Positions 38,787-55,696 of a stretch of 64,000 nt of DNA are shown one piece after another; position 1 is the stretch's first letter; each line of letters opens with the position of its first letter. The notes below the pieces were generated by a model. The model had not been told where the DNA came from, did not search any database, and saw only the letters and a list, made by a program, of their open reading frames with translations. A program made the translations under genes and the position numbers. Source of the stretch: Piromyces finnis (taxonomy: Eukaryota > Neocallimastigomycota > Neocallimastigomycetes > Neocallimastigales > Neocallimastigaceae); the NCBI GenBank assembly GCA_002104945.1, contig MCFH01000001.1, forward strand, positions 1,205,001 to 1,269,000. Reading direction: 5' to 3'.

Positions 38787-40158
38787 GTCTTTCTTTATTA
38801 AATATTTTATTGTTTAGGGTATTATAAATATTATTTATATTTACTATATTAAAATTACTATTAATTATAATAATAATATTAGTATTATAAAATATAAAAT
38901 ATAAAATATATAAAAATTAATTTCGTTTTTTCATTTAATATTTCTTTCATTTTTATTATCATTATTGTTATTAATAATAATAGAAAAAAAAAAGATTTTT
39001 TTTTTATATAACATTATCATTATTATTACTGTTGTTATTATCATGATATTTATTGTTTCAATTATTACTATATTTTTAATTGAGAAAGATATTTTAGAGG
39101 AATTTATTGAAATATATTTTTTTTCTACATTGAAAGTGATAAAAGCTATTAATATGTTAATAGTTATATGAAATATAACGTCAAAAAACTGAAGATTTAT
39201 AATGAGATATTGGTTTATAAAACAAAAACCATGACATATTTTAATTGTGAAAGTTATTGTAAATGATTTTTTAAAGTATTTTTATATAATATAATATTAA
39301 ATGTATTCATTGATTTATTCAATTTCTTTTTTAATAATGCTATAAAAAAAGTTAATTTTTTACTTTATTCTAAATTCAATAATACAGCAATAATAAAACA
39401 CATAATAAATTATATAGAAATTACCTTTTTTTTTATTTTATAAATATACCACACTAAAAGTAAAACAAATTGAAATAAGGATATACAAAAAATTATTTCT
39501 TAATATTAAATTTTAGTTGAAATAAAAGATTTTAAATTTAAAAAAAAAAAAAAATGTTTTTTGATAATGTATTATAAAATATATTAAAAATATACACAAA
39601 ATATATAAAAAATAAATTAATTTTTTACTTTTTATATTTTAAATAAAATATATTAATTAATAAATCAATATATTAAAATATACTAATTTATACAAATCCT
39701 TTTATTTAATTTCTACATTTTCTTACCAAAAATCCATAATGGTCACAACGAGTTTTTGGTAAAAACTTATCATTAATATTTTTTTTTTATAAATTTCAAA
39801 AAACAAGTTAAATTTCTATTTATGTTTTATTTCACAATAGTATTAAATATTGGTTGTTCACTATTTTATTATTGATTTATGATTAAGTATTAAATAATTT
39901 ATTATTATTATTAAGCTAATAATGTAACAATATCTATTTTTATTTAAAATAGTTTTAATATTTAGGATGATTAATCTTATATAATTTCGATTAGATTTAA
40001 CATATACATATTTTTTAATAAAAAACTTAATAATAATAAGGTTTGTCCAAAATTTTTAAATTATTAAAATTATATTAAAAAAAATATATATTTACATATT
40101 AGTAAAATCATAAATAATATTTATTTTCTTTGCATTTTAAAGATTAGAAAATAAGAAA
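38787..40158. other. Intergenic region
   Basis: AT-rich spacer. The 68-codon frame at 38965-39171 is Ile/Phe/Lys-rich background and is not called. No other feature was seen. Confidence 0.55.
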
Positions 40159-40769
40159 ATGAATATTGATATTAATGAAATAAATGATTTGGATGATGTA
40201 ATATACAGTAGTACTGAAAAAAACAATGAAGATACTGATACAAAAGATGAAAATAAATTGAATAACGACAACAGTGATATAAGTACTGAAAATATAAATG
40301 ATATAAATAATAAGATATTTTCATGGAAAACTGTAATAGAAAACTTTAAAGGTTCATGCACAGAAAAAGAACAAAGTGTTCCAAAAAATAATTGTAATCT
40401 TTTAGATATAACAATTTTTGATTTAATATATATATAATTTATTTTTTTTATAACAAATATAATTGCTTAATTAGAAATATAATTAAAAAATAAAATTTAG
40501 TTATAGATATAAATAATATTGATTTAATTCCATGCCATGAAACTATCAAATTATCAAAAGAAAATGAAGAATTAAAATTAGAACAACCATTACTTCCTAA
40601 TTTGGAAGAACACTTTTTAAGTAATATAAATACACCATTGTAAGTAAACAGTATAAATTCTAAAAATAAAAAATTGTATATCTGTATCTTATTATAAAAT
40701 TCTTTTTATCTATCTAAATAAAGCTTTTTTGAGCCAATATTGATGGAACAAAATAATTCATTAAAATAA
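40159..40769 (+). CDS. Small acidic Asn-rich orphan protein, three exons
   Basis: Model: exon 1 at 40159-40393, exon 2 at 40501-40639, exon 3 at 40724-40769. The donors are GTAATC and a consensus GTAAGT, the acceptors TTTAG and TAAAG, and phases match, giving 139 residues. The first half is Asp/Glu/Asn/Ser-rich and probably disordered. The C-terminal part is more ordered in composition (DLIPCHETIKLSKENEELKL, then EHFLSN and FFFEPILMEQ). No domain is recognised. The exact donor of intron 1 is less sure, because an acceptor six bases further on would also keep the frame. It sits 350 bp from the 3' end of the chitinase, convergent with it. Orphan or fast-evolving; function unknown. Confidence 0.5.
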
Positions 40770-41121
40770 ATTAATAAGATATTTAAAATTGTAACTTAAT
40801 TTATATAAATAATAAATAAAGGTATAATTTATTTTGTATGATGTTTAAATTTTAAAATTCAATTTATTTATTATTTTTAATTATAAATAAGTACCAAAGA
40901 TTTTCTTTAATATTTTTTAAAATTTTAAAATACTGTTGAATTTATTGTAATTATTAATAAAATGCTAATAATACATTGATTGCTTTAGTAATAAAATAAC
41001 ATACAAAATATATAATAAATTTAATTTGTAATATATTACAATAACATAAAATTTCAAAATTGTTAATTACTAAATGTATAATAAAAGAATTTAATATTTA
41101 TATGTTATAGTATTAATAAGT
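40770..41121. other. Convergent spacer next to the chitinase
   Basis: AT-rich DNA of about 350 bp between the stops of the small acidic gene and the chitinase. It presumably holds both 3' ends. Nothing else was seen. Confidence 0.6.
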
Positions 41122-42721
41122 TCACTCATTCCATCCTTCATTCATTGCAGATAATAATTCTCTTTGATAATCTTCACTAATTTCCCAAACCATTATACCA
41201 GCAAGACCATTAACACGAGCAAATTTAGTCTTTTCCTTAATAGATTTTGGATCATCATAACCAATGAAGACATGAGTATTATAATTGTAAATGGATGGGC
41301 AAACTTCTAATTCATGGTACTTACGGACCCATGGAGAGTTAGCATTTAAAGGAGAGCTTAAAAGTCCTTGCTTTCTTAAACTGTAATAGGCCCAGACACC
41401 AGTTGGAGACCAGGCAACATCGAAAGCGTCACCAACAATTGCATTACAAACACCACCTTGAACACCCCAAGAATTTTGTTGACATAATTGATAGGCACCA
41501 TTATTATTATCAGAGGTAACCATCCATGATCTACCATAGAAAGCACCTCCAATAACAAGCTTACTTGGTGAAACACCCTTGTTAATGTAATCTGCAACAA
41601 CGTCAGAAATACTGGTTTGACCATTCTTATCATTTTCTTTATCAATATAAAGTGGTGAGTTGAAACCAGAGTAAGCGTTCCAAGCACCAGCCATATCGTA
41701 AGTCATAACACCAACCCAATCAACTACTTTGCTAATATCAATTAAGTATTCACCATAGATAGATGCATTAGCAGAATTGGCAATAGTAAGTAAGTATTTA
41801 TTACCGATTACATTTCTGATTTCCTTTAACATACTAAGGAAATTCTTAGCATCATCGCTTCTGAAGTGATTACCATCAAGACCACCACCTCCTGGGTATT
41901 CCCAATCAAGATCAACACCATCGAAACCATTAGTGGTAATTATATCTAAAATGTTGTTAGCGAATCTAGTTCTGGCGGCGGCATTAGCAGCAACATCAGA
42001 GAAGTATTGAGAACATGACCAACCACCAATAGAAACAACAACTTTAATATTTGGATATTTGGCCTTAATATCGTGAGTTAAAATACGAATTAAACCACCA
42101 TTACCCCATCCATAATCAGCCCATTCATCAAGGGTTAATACATTACCAGAAGCATCAACATTAAAGAAGGCATAGTTAATAACATCAACTCCTGAGAAAT
42201 CATAACTAGCAACGTTAGTGAATCTGGAGTAGATTGACCAGTTAGTAAGGTACATGATAACACCAGCCTTACCGTTTGAATTATTTGAGGTTTGAATTGG
42301 CTTGGTAGTAGTAGTTTTGACAGTAGTAGTAGTAGTAGTAGTAGTAGTAGTTTTCTTAGTAGTAGTTTTCTTAGTAGTAGTTTTCTTAGTAGTAATTGGT
42401 TTAGTAGTAGTAGTAGTTTTCTTAGTAGTAGTAGTAGTAGTTGGTTTAGTAGTAGTAGTAGTAGTTGGTTTAGTAGTGGTGGTTGGTTTAGTAGTGGTGG
42501 TTGGTTTAGTAGTGGTGGTTATTTTATTAACTGGATCTTCAAATAATTCACATGGACCATTTACACAACCTGCACCACAGTAGTTAGAACCAGTACCACA
42601 GTATCCATACTTTGAGCAACAGTGATCTGGATTTTTACATGGACAATTAGCGTTACAGGATCCAGTATTTAAAGAACTACAGTCTTCAACAGAAGTAGTG
42701 GTTGGTTTTTTGGTAGTGGTA

Positions 42722-42812
<91 letters not shown>

Positions 42813-43738
42813 TGCTACCGCAATTTCCTCCTTGACAACCTTCTCCACAGAAGAGATCACCAGTACCACAGTAACCATATTTAGAACAACAATAACCTTC
42901 TGGACATGGACAATCTGCACTGCAGCTACCATCTTCTGGGCATTCAACTGGTTTATTAAAAGCATAGCATGGTCCATTGATACAACCAGTACCACAATAT
43001 AATTCTGAACTGCCACAGTAACCGTAGCTAGAACAACATAATCCATTTTTACATGGGCAGTCTTTGTTACATGAACCACTTGGTAAAGCAGAACAGTCAG
43101 TTTGACTACTAATAGAAGCCTCTTCATCAACTTCACATTGACCAGTCTCTTCATTACAGGTTCCATTTTCACAGGGACATTTTTCATTACATTTACCATC
43201 TAAGATGAGATTTTTACATTTTAATAACCATTCCATACCTTCATATGGTGCATCATCAGAAGCAATAATTGGATTACAATCACCACTTTGACAGAAACTA
43301 CCACAAAATTCATCGGTTTCACCACATTCATCTAATTTTTGTTTTCAATAAAATTATATAATTTGAATTATTATTATATTGTTATTTATTTATTTATTAT
43401 TTTTTTAATATATATTATATTTGAACTTACTATATTGATTACAACATTGATGATATTGTGGATCACTTAAGTTGATAGTATCACCAACATAAACCTCTGA
43501 ATCATTTAAGAGTTGTTCATATTTATCTAATATATAAACAATTTATTATTAGTTTATGTATATTTTTCATTTGTAGTGTAAATAATTAACGTATTAATTT
43601 TAATTTACCTTTGAGTGGACAAAGTTTTAAAGCATTACAAGCTACATTATCTGGTATTTGAACTTTAGTAACCCCGTTACTAACAACTTTATTGACGATT
43701 AAAAGAATGCTTAAAAAAGATAAATGTTTATTAAACAT
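41122..43738 (-). CDS. Secreted chitinase: CBM18 modules plus GH18, three exons
   Basis: Exons on the minus strand: 43738-43609, 43526-43431 and 43331-41122. The joins are in phase and give 811 residues. Residues 1 to about 22 are a signal peptide ([20 protein letters not shown]). A degenerate Cys-rich CBM18-like module follows at about 55-95 (HQCCNQYNECG...[11 protein letters not shown]), then a short Cys-rich stretch with [12 protein letters not shown]. Three good CBM18 (hevein-type) modules lie at about 155-197, 206-246 and 293-336, each with CCSxYGYCG and CGxGC. Thr-only and Thr/Lys/Pro linkers fall at about 249-283 and 345-425. GH18 spans about 428-811 with the catalytic DGVDLDWE at 546-553; Glu553 is the acid/base. 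SIGGWS and MTYDMAG match the other conserved strands. It hydrolyses chitin outside the cell. A role in the fungus's own sporangium or rhizoid wall is most likely; use against competitors is possible. No dockerin is present, so it is not expected on the cellulosome. Confidence 0.93.
42303..42525. repeat. AGT triplet-rich tract encoding the second Thr linker
   Basis: Plus-strand AGT/GGT triplets broken by tttcttagt and ggttt blocks encode Thr runs separated by Lys or Lys-Pro. The period is irregular, but the blocks TTTCTTAGTAGTAG recur, which suggests expansion by slippage and short duplication inside the chitinase gene. Confidence 0.85.
42706..42812. repeat. Two adjoining triplet repeats encoding the poly-Thr linker
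   Basis: On the coding strand a pure ACA run (about 11 codons) passes directly into an ACT run (about 20 codons), both coding for Thr. The amino-acid tract is therefore built from two different microsatellites side by side. Confidence 0.9.
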
Positions 43739-44825
43739 TTTCTATTTTAATATATAATTTCAATAATAATAAATTATGATTTTTGGTTTTACTAATTTAA
43801 TAAACAATTATAATAACTAATTTTAAATAAATAAAATTCAAAAAACGATAATTTAAAAAAAATGCTTATTTTTTATTTCTTTTATATACTTTTTTTTTTT
43901 TTGTTGAAGAAACAAAAAAATAATAATATAATTTATATAATAACAAAACCAAAAACTTAATAACTATAAAAATCTAAATTTTATATAAATTAAAGTTTAA
44001 CAATAAATTAATATAAAAAATCAATTTATAATAATAAAGATTTAAAACTTTATAAAAAGAGATTTTGTTATTTAGAAACTGATGATGTTATATAAAGTGC
44101 AATGAAGATAAGATATTGCCATTTCTTTATTACTATTATTTTTTTTTATTTCATTTTTTTTGAAATAACAGAATTAAAATTAAATAATTAAATATAATTT
44201 AATTAATATTTTTGATTAGTAAAAAAAAAACAAAAAAAAACAAAAAAAACAAAAATAAAGTTTACGGTACGAACTTTTAGCAAATTTCGATGTAATGAAT
44301 AAATAAAAAAAGAATACTATATTAACAATAAATATAATATATAGTAAAATATAAAAACAATTATGATGAAGGCTTTAATATAATCGTACTAAAACTATTT
44401 TTTTTATGATGTTATTACTATTATATTACATATTCAATAAACGATAATAAAAACATTTATTATTAATATTTTAAACGCTACAATGAATATAATTAATTTA
44501 TGCAATTTATAATAAAAATCAATTATCAATGAATATCAACATATTTGAATGTTTAATAACTTTAAAATGAATTATATATTTTATTTATTATTTAAGTATT
44601 ATTTAAAATTTCAATAAAAACATTCTTAACATATATTATTATCGAATTAATGGAATTTAATTATATTATTTTTGATTTTAGGAATTTCTGTTGTAGAAAT
44701 ATTTTTTAATTTAAGAGTATATGTTTATAAAATAAAAACCTTAACAAATATACAAATATTCGATGCGGTTAAAATTTTCATTTCAATTAAAAATGTGAAA
44801 TAATTTAAAAATTCGTATTTTATTT

Positions 44826-44858
<33 letters not shown>

Positions 44859-47245
44859 CCCATTAATAAATATTTATAAACTATTTATATGATTAAATTT
44901 TAAAAGTATAAATTAATAATAATAACAATAATAATAATATTATAAAAATTCAGTTATTCTAAAATTTCAGCTAAATTAATATATTAACTGAGTTTTACAT
45001 TAAAAAAAAAATTCGAATAAACTATAAGAATAAAAATATTTTAATTAATATAGCATTTTTTTTGTCTTTTTCGCCTATTTTATTATATTATTAATCATGT
45101 AATATAATAATTAGTGTTATTTAATTATTAAATGATTTTATAATTAATATATGAATATTTGAATATTGTAAAAATCCTTGATATATCATTTTATTTTAAT
45201 ATATATATTTTTTAAAAAAAACCCGCAGTAAAAAAAAAAAAAATTAATAACTTTAATAAATATTTTATTTAAGTTTATATTATATTAAATTTTATTTATT
45301 ATTATATAATCAAATTTTAAAAGTAGTAAACATTGTATTATATTTTATTATTTATTTATTTTTATTATTTTTATTTTTAAATATTTTTTAAATATATGTA
45401 CAATAAACTATATTTACCTCTATGCCAATAAAGGAAATTATTGAAAGTTTTTATTTTATTAATTTAAAATAAAAACGAAAAATAAAAATAAAAATAAAAA
45501 AATAAAAGTAAAAAATAAAATAAAAATAAAATAGAAAAACATAAACAAAAACAAAATAAATAAAAAATATAACAATGATAATAAAAAAATATAGAATATT
45601 AATCATAATTAAATTTATGAATTAGCTTATTACTTTAACTTTTTTTATATCCAATAATATTTTTATAAGAAAATTGATGATAATAATATATATTTAATAT
45701 TTTTTATAAATTTATATAAAGAATACTTTGATTTTATGTATTATTTTAAGAAAACATTAATCTTTTAATACAAGAAATAATAAATTATGAAATTCAAAAA
45801 AGAATATATATATATATATTTCTATTACTACTACATAATTAGTACCTGTAGTTTTATTAACAATATTTTAAAATTATATATGAAAAATTCAATTAGAATA
45901 TATATTAAAACGTTTATATGAAAAAGAGTGTTTTGTAAACATTTTATATTATTTATTGATTAACAAAAAAGTTGTGGTAATGGATTAATTAATAGTTATA
46001 ATTTAATATTAATATATTTTTTAATACTAATCATTAATGTCTTTAATGATTATATTTTATCAGTTAAAACTTTAATTTTGATTTTATATGACTAATTTGG
46101 GTATTAAAATGTTTATTGAACATAAATGCTTATAGATAAAGTATATAAAATTTGAAATTTTAATGGCTATAATTCTAGGTGTATTATTTAATAAAATGAA
46201 CTTCAATAGATATATATCTATCTTCAAAAGAAAATTAGCTTTTTTTTTTGTGATATTTATTTTTTTTATACATTTATATATTAATGAATGTATAAAAATA
46301 AAATTATAAATAAATAATTAAATTATTTCTTTTCTTTTTTCTCTTCTTTATATAATATGTTTTAATTTAATTAAACAAATTTTTAATATCTATAAATAAA
46401 AAACAATATCATGTTATTATTTTCATAGATACAGTACAAATATATAAAAAGTTAAAGAAGATTTTCCTTTCAAAATATATTTTGAATATTGTTGTTTTTT
46501 TTATGGATATAATTCTAAAAAACTAAAAAATAAATTTCCTTTTCAATATTATAAAGAATATTCTAAACTAGTTTTTATGAGTATAAAATTAAAAAGATAT
46601 TTAAACAATAAATATAGAATATTCTATTGATCTATTTTTCATTTAAATTTTTGATATTTCTGAAATTAACTATTATTATATAATTCAAATTTTTTAAAAA
46701 AAAGAAAATAAATAGAATTAAATATTAATTTTAAGAAAATGTTATTAAATTTATATAAGTGATAAGTGATTACATAGAACATAAAGATTAAATAAATAGT
46801 ATAATTAATCTACAAAATAAAATATATAAAGAATGTTCATTAAAACTTTAAAACAAAAGAATCAAATCATATATATAAACCTATTAATATTAGACTTTAA
46901 GTGAGACCTATATAATATTATAATTATATGAATTATATACTTAATTATGAAAACTTATGGTTTATAATTAATTAGTATATTTTTTATAAATCATTAAAGA
47001 TATATTTTTATATTAATAATTTTTATATAATAATTATATAAAAAATATAAAAATTTTATTAATTTTTTGTATCAAAAATTGAACTAATGTACGTTAATGT
47101 ATTATAATGTAAATAATTAAAAATATATTATTATTTCATTAATAAAAAACTTTTAATAATATCAAAAAGATATTGTTGATTAAAAACTTTTTAATTTATA
47201 AAGAAATATATCTTGTTCAGATAAAATTATACTTTAATTTAAAAG
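43739..47245. other. About 3.5 kb divergent intergenic region
   Basis: Spacer between the chitinase start (minus) and the coiled-coil gene (plus). It is AT-rich with a T run of about 30 bases near 44828-44858 and A-rich lattices near 45475-45560. No gene or RNA was seen. The chitinase promoter should lie in its first few hundred bases. Confidence 0.6.
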
Positions 47246-47866
47246 ATGAGTGAGGATAAGAGCCTATTTTACTTAGTATCCGAGTCACATACATTAACTG
47301 GCACATTAGGAAATAAAATTCAATTATTTATAAATGAATTTTTAAATTTAAAATCAAGTTGGTCAAATCTTGAAAATGAGAAAGAAAAAAAAGAAAAAAT
47401 AACATATATTAAGAATTCATTGTCTGATATTAATGAGTTAATTTCTAATTTAAAAAAATTATTAACAAATATTGAAGAAATGAAAAATAAGGTATGTAAT
47501 TTTATTCATTCTTATAAATATATTAATATTTATACATTTTAACGCAAAATCATAAAACATAATAATATAGAATGATGATTCTAAAACAAATATAGATGAA
47601 TTAATCGAAACAAGAAATAAATTGCTTGAGGTATTTTATATATATATATATTTTAAAAAAAGTTTATTTATTAAATTTATATTTATAAATATAATCATAT
47701 TATTTTTGAAATATTTTGTATAACCATTTGTATATATATATTATAAAATATTTATATATAAAAGCAAAGTAAGGAAAAAGCACGAAAAATTGATTCTTTA
47801 GTTAATTCTCTACATAATTTAGATAGAGATATACAAACATATTTTTCTTTAAAAGAAGATTCATGA
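47246..47866 (+). CDS. Small coiled-coil protein, weakly Mediator MED30-like, three exons
   Basis: Exons 47246-47491, 47571-47630 and 47765-47866, all GT...AG and in phase 0, giving 135 residues. The chain is almost all helix-forming. A first coiled coil of about 60 residues (FINEFLNLKSSWSNLENEKE through LISNLKKLLTNIEEMKNK) is followed by an acidic break (NDDSKTN). A second helix (DELIETRNKLLEQSKEKARK) leads into a conserved-looking end, SLVNSLHNLDRDIQTYFS. The layout, two helical blocks with Leu-rich heptads and an 'LRNL..DI' type ending, reminds me of Mediator subunit MED30, but the resemblance is weak and from memory. BLOC- or tethering-complex small subunits are alternatives. Exon phasing and heptads make it a credible gene. 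Confidence 0.6.
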
Positions 47867-48821
47867 TTAAATGATTAAATATACCAATTTACATTGTAAT
47901 TTTATTTATTGCATAATAATCATTAATTTAATTTCTTTTTTCTTTTATTTATTATCATTATTATTTTTTTCTTTTTTATTTTGTTTTATTAGTAATAATA
48001 TTATTTATTGCCTTTAATAATTCATATTTCGAGTAGTAACAGATAGAGAAACAATAATAATGATAAAAAGAAAAAAATCAACTTTATATATGTTTACAAT
48101 AATTCAATAGTAATTATAATACTTATTACCTCATTTCTTTATTAAATAATTATCTTCAATTCAAATTTCTTTTTTCTTTCTTACTTTCTTTTTTTTTAAT
48201 GACCTATTAACTGATATAGTAATGAATGAATCTTAGAAATGTGTACATATATTTTATCAAATAAAAAGTTGAAAAAGAAGCATTTATATAAAAAGTAAAA
48301 GTAGAAATTAATAAATTGTTATTGTTAAGAATTTTTTATTATATGTTTTTATATTTTGGTTTCTTTATAAAGGTACTTATTTATTTTTCTTTTATTTTAA
48401 GATTGGCTAAATATATTGAAATGTTCGCTCCATTTCTTTTCTTTTATTTTACAATTTTTTTTAAGAATTTTATTATCATATATAAATAATAGTTATTTGT
48501 GTAAGGGTTAGGTCAAATAGTAAAGTATATAAAAAATAAATATTACTTTTATTTTTTAAAGTATATTTTTATTCCTAATATTTATTTTATTAAAAAAGAA
48601 ACCTCATTAAAAAAGAGGATAATATTGTTATTTAATTATTTTAATAAACACCTTTTTTTTTTATTAAAAAAAAAAAGGGACAGAAATAACATTAAAAAAT
48701 AAACAATATTGTATTTTAACAAAATATAATAAAAATAATACTAATTAATATAAATAAAAATATCATTCCACTTTTTGTATTGCATAATTTATCAAAAATA
48801 TAAATTAGTAAATTTTAAAAG
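47867..48821. other. Intergenic region
   Basis: About 950 bp of AT-rich spacer between the coiled-coil gene and the Sec18 gene, both on the plus strand. No feature was seen. Confidence 0.6.
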
Positions 48822-52915
<4,094 letters not shown>

Positions 52916-53656
52916 AATTAATAATTAAGAATTATATTCCCCAGTTAAATCAATGATATTTAAAATAATAATAATAAAATAAAAAATTAAATTAAATACA
53001 TAAAATATTTAATAGCAAAAATAAATATTAGGTTAAAATAATAATAATAATAATAATAATAAAAAATTAATAAAAATAAAAAAAATAAAAATACAATAAA
53101 CAATAAAAATAAAATAAAATAATTAATATAAAAAGAATTGATATTAATAAATTAATAGTAATTATTAATTGATTAATTTTTAATTTTTATAAAAATAAAA
53201 TATATAATAAATAAATATATATACTAGTTTTCATATTATTTTTTATAATTTATTTTTATTTATGTATAATAAGAGTTATATAATAGAAGTGATTAATTAA
53301 AAAAAAAAAAAAATAGAATCTAATTTGATAATTATTTTAGTTTCTAATATTATAAATAAAAAAAGTAATAGTTCTACAGAATAAATAATCTATTTATAAT
53401 TTGATTACGAGATTATGATATATTTTTGATGAAATAATGCTTATTAAATTAAGAGTATTTTCCTTCTTTCTCATATTACTTTACATTAATTTTTCTTACT
53501 AAAAATTGCTTTTTTTTTCCCTAAAAAATACTTTATCATTTTAAGAATAAACTTTTATAATAATTATATAATTAAAAAGAATAATATAAATATTTTCCTT
53601 TTTAATTTTTATAAGTTTCTTTTTTTTTTTAATTATTTTAGTGTTATTTATAAAAA
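52916..53656. other. Convergent intergenic spacer
   Basis: About 740 bp between the Sec18 and bystin stops, AT-rich with short AAT runs. No feature was seen. Confidence 0.6.
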
Positions 53657-55594
53657 TTAAAAGTCCATGAATGATTCTTCGACCATCATTTCATCTCTTG
53701 TTTGAACATTTGATAATTCACGACGAATTTCTGGTGTAATTTGTTCATGATATTTGTATTTCATTAAATCTAATAAAGATTCTCTTTGTTCTGGTGTTAT
53801 ATCCTCCTTATAACGTTGAGCGAAAATCAATAATGATTGATGCCATAATACTGGCATTTCTCTTGGATCTCTTTTAAAACGTAAAAAGTGGAAAACAACA
53901 GAATCAATAACTTTAAATGGAAGAGCATATTTCTTATCTAAAAGAATACGAATGAAATAACTATTTGGACCTATTTTATTATAAGTTTTAAAATAATTTA
54001 ATTTTAAATTAGGTTACTAAAATTTTAAACGCTTCAAAAATAAATTTTTATTTCAAAATTTACCAGTATAATCCATATCAGCAAGTTTCATTAAAGCTGC
54101 ACTAGAATGTAAGATTGGAATACTAACTTTTGTAATAACACTACCAATAATAGCGGCTTCTCTTAATGTGCAAGTTCCTGATTCACAAAGAGGTAATAAT
54201 ATACCTTTGAAGAAAGCACCTGGTTTATAAAGTGCTTTTTTTAATGCCATATAGAGATGATAATTTAATTTTTTTGTGTGTTGAATTTCATCACGAATTC
54301 TATCAAGTAGAACTAAATTATAAAATCTAATTTTTAAAAAATAATTATTTATATACATTATATATTATTACAAATATGTTTTTTCTTATTTAATTTAAAT
54401 ATCTTATATCAAGGTTTATTTTATTTTATTTTTACCTTTGAGCTAAATCAGACTTTAAGTTGGAAGCAAATATTCTAGTTGCTTGATAAACTGCATTTGG
54501 TGTCCAGTTGTAAGGTTGAGTAATCCATAATACTTCTTCCCAATTTTGGAATGATGGTATAATCTTAAAAACTTTTGGTAAACTACCTGACTTATATCTG
54601 CTCATTAATAAAGCAATTCTATTATAATATATAATACAAATAATGTTTTTAATAATAATGCTTAATAATAATAATAAAAGAATTTTTTTTCCGTTATATA
54701 TTCTTATTCTAATTACTTTGAGTAAACTTCAACAACTTTTGGATCCATTCCTTCTGGAACAATTTCTTCCATATTTTCTGGTTGTTCACCATTTGAATTA
54801 ATTTTACTCATAATAATATCAGCTAAAGTTTGTTGTTTTTTTGGTTCTGAACTCATGAATTGTTCCATGATAAGTTTATCTTTTTCATCTAATTCCTATA
54901 ATATTATAATTAAAAATTTTTTGAATTTATATTTAATTTATTTTGAAAATATATTTTTAAAGTTTTTAACTATTCATTAATATTAATACATACTATATCT
55001 GCTGTGTAATCTTCATATTCTCCTTCTAATAATTCATCATCACTAATTTGTTCTTCTTCATTATCACTAATATCCCAATTATTTGCTAATTGTTGTTCAT
55101 TTTTGACACTGAATGAATATACATTTAATTTATAAAATTTTAATTATTTAAACATTAAACATTATTATGCATATTATATTTTGGTTAAATTATTGTGTAT
55201 ATAATATTTACAATTTAATATCATTTTCTTCTCTTGCAATTTCTTCTTGTTGTTCACGAACTAAAGATAAAATACGTTTGGAAGTTTTTGGATCAATAAA
55301 TTGTTTCTTTTATAATTAATATAAATAATAAATTAGAAAACAAAAAATTTTAATATATTAATTTCATATTTGTATTAATCTTCTTGAATAAATTTTATAT
55401 AACTTTATATATATATATTTTGAAATTTTAATTTCTATTATTTTATATATTACTTCTTCTGCTCCCTTTTTTTGAGCTTTTTTTTCTCTTCTATTTTTTG
55501 CATTATATGCGACACTTGTATCCTTTCCTATTTGAAGATGTAAAGGATCATGTCTTTGTGTTTTACCAAGAGAAGACTTCTTAACTTTTCCCAT
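53657..55594 (-). CDS. ENP1: Bystin/Enp1, 40S ribosome-biogenesis factor, 7 exons
   Basis: Exons on the minus strand: 55594-55454, 55306-55212, 55108-54994, 54895-54717, 54618-54436, 54326-54064 and 53970-53657. All are GT...AG and in phase, giving 429 residues, close to the usual 430-480. The first ~50 residues are basic ([19 protein letters not shown]) with the [12 protein letters not shown] patch typical of a nucleolar targeting region. An acidic middle follows ([20 protein letters not shown]). The conserved bystin domain has [95 protein letters not shown] and [17 protein letters not shown]. Enp1/bystin binds pre-40S particles with Ltv1 and Rps3 in the nucleolus and nucleus and is needed for 18S rRNA maturation. 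It is a single conserved gene in eukaryotes. Confidence 0.95.
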
Positions 55595-55659
55595 TTTAAA
55601 AATGTTAAATTATGAAATTAAAATTTAAAATATTAAAATTTGGTATAATTTAAATTTAA

Positions 55660-55696
<37 letters not shown>

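Noticed and set aside
42669-43199. Alternative minus-strand frame of 176 codons inside the chitinase
   Set aside because: It is a shadow of the CBM18-encoding frame with no independent features.
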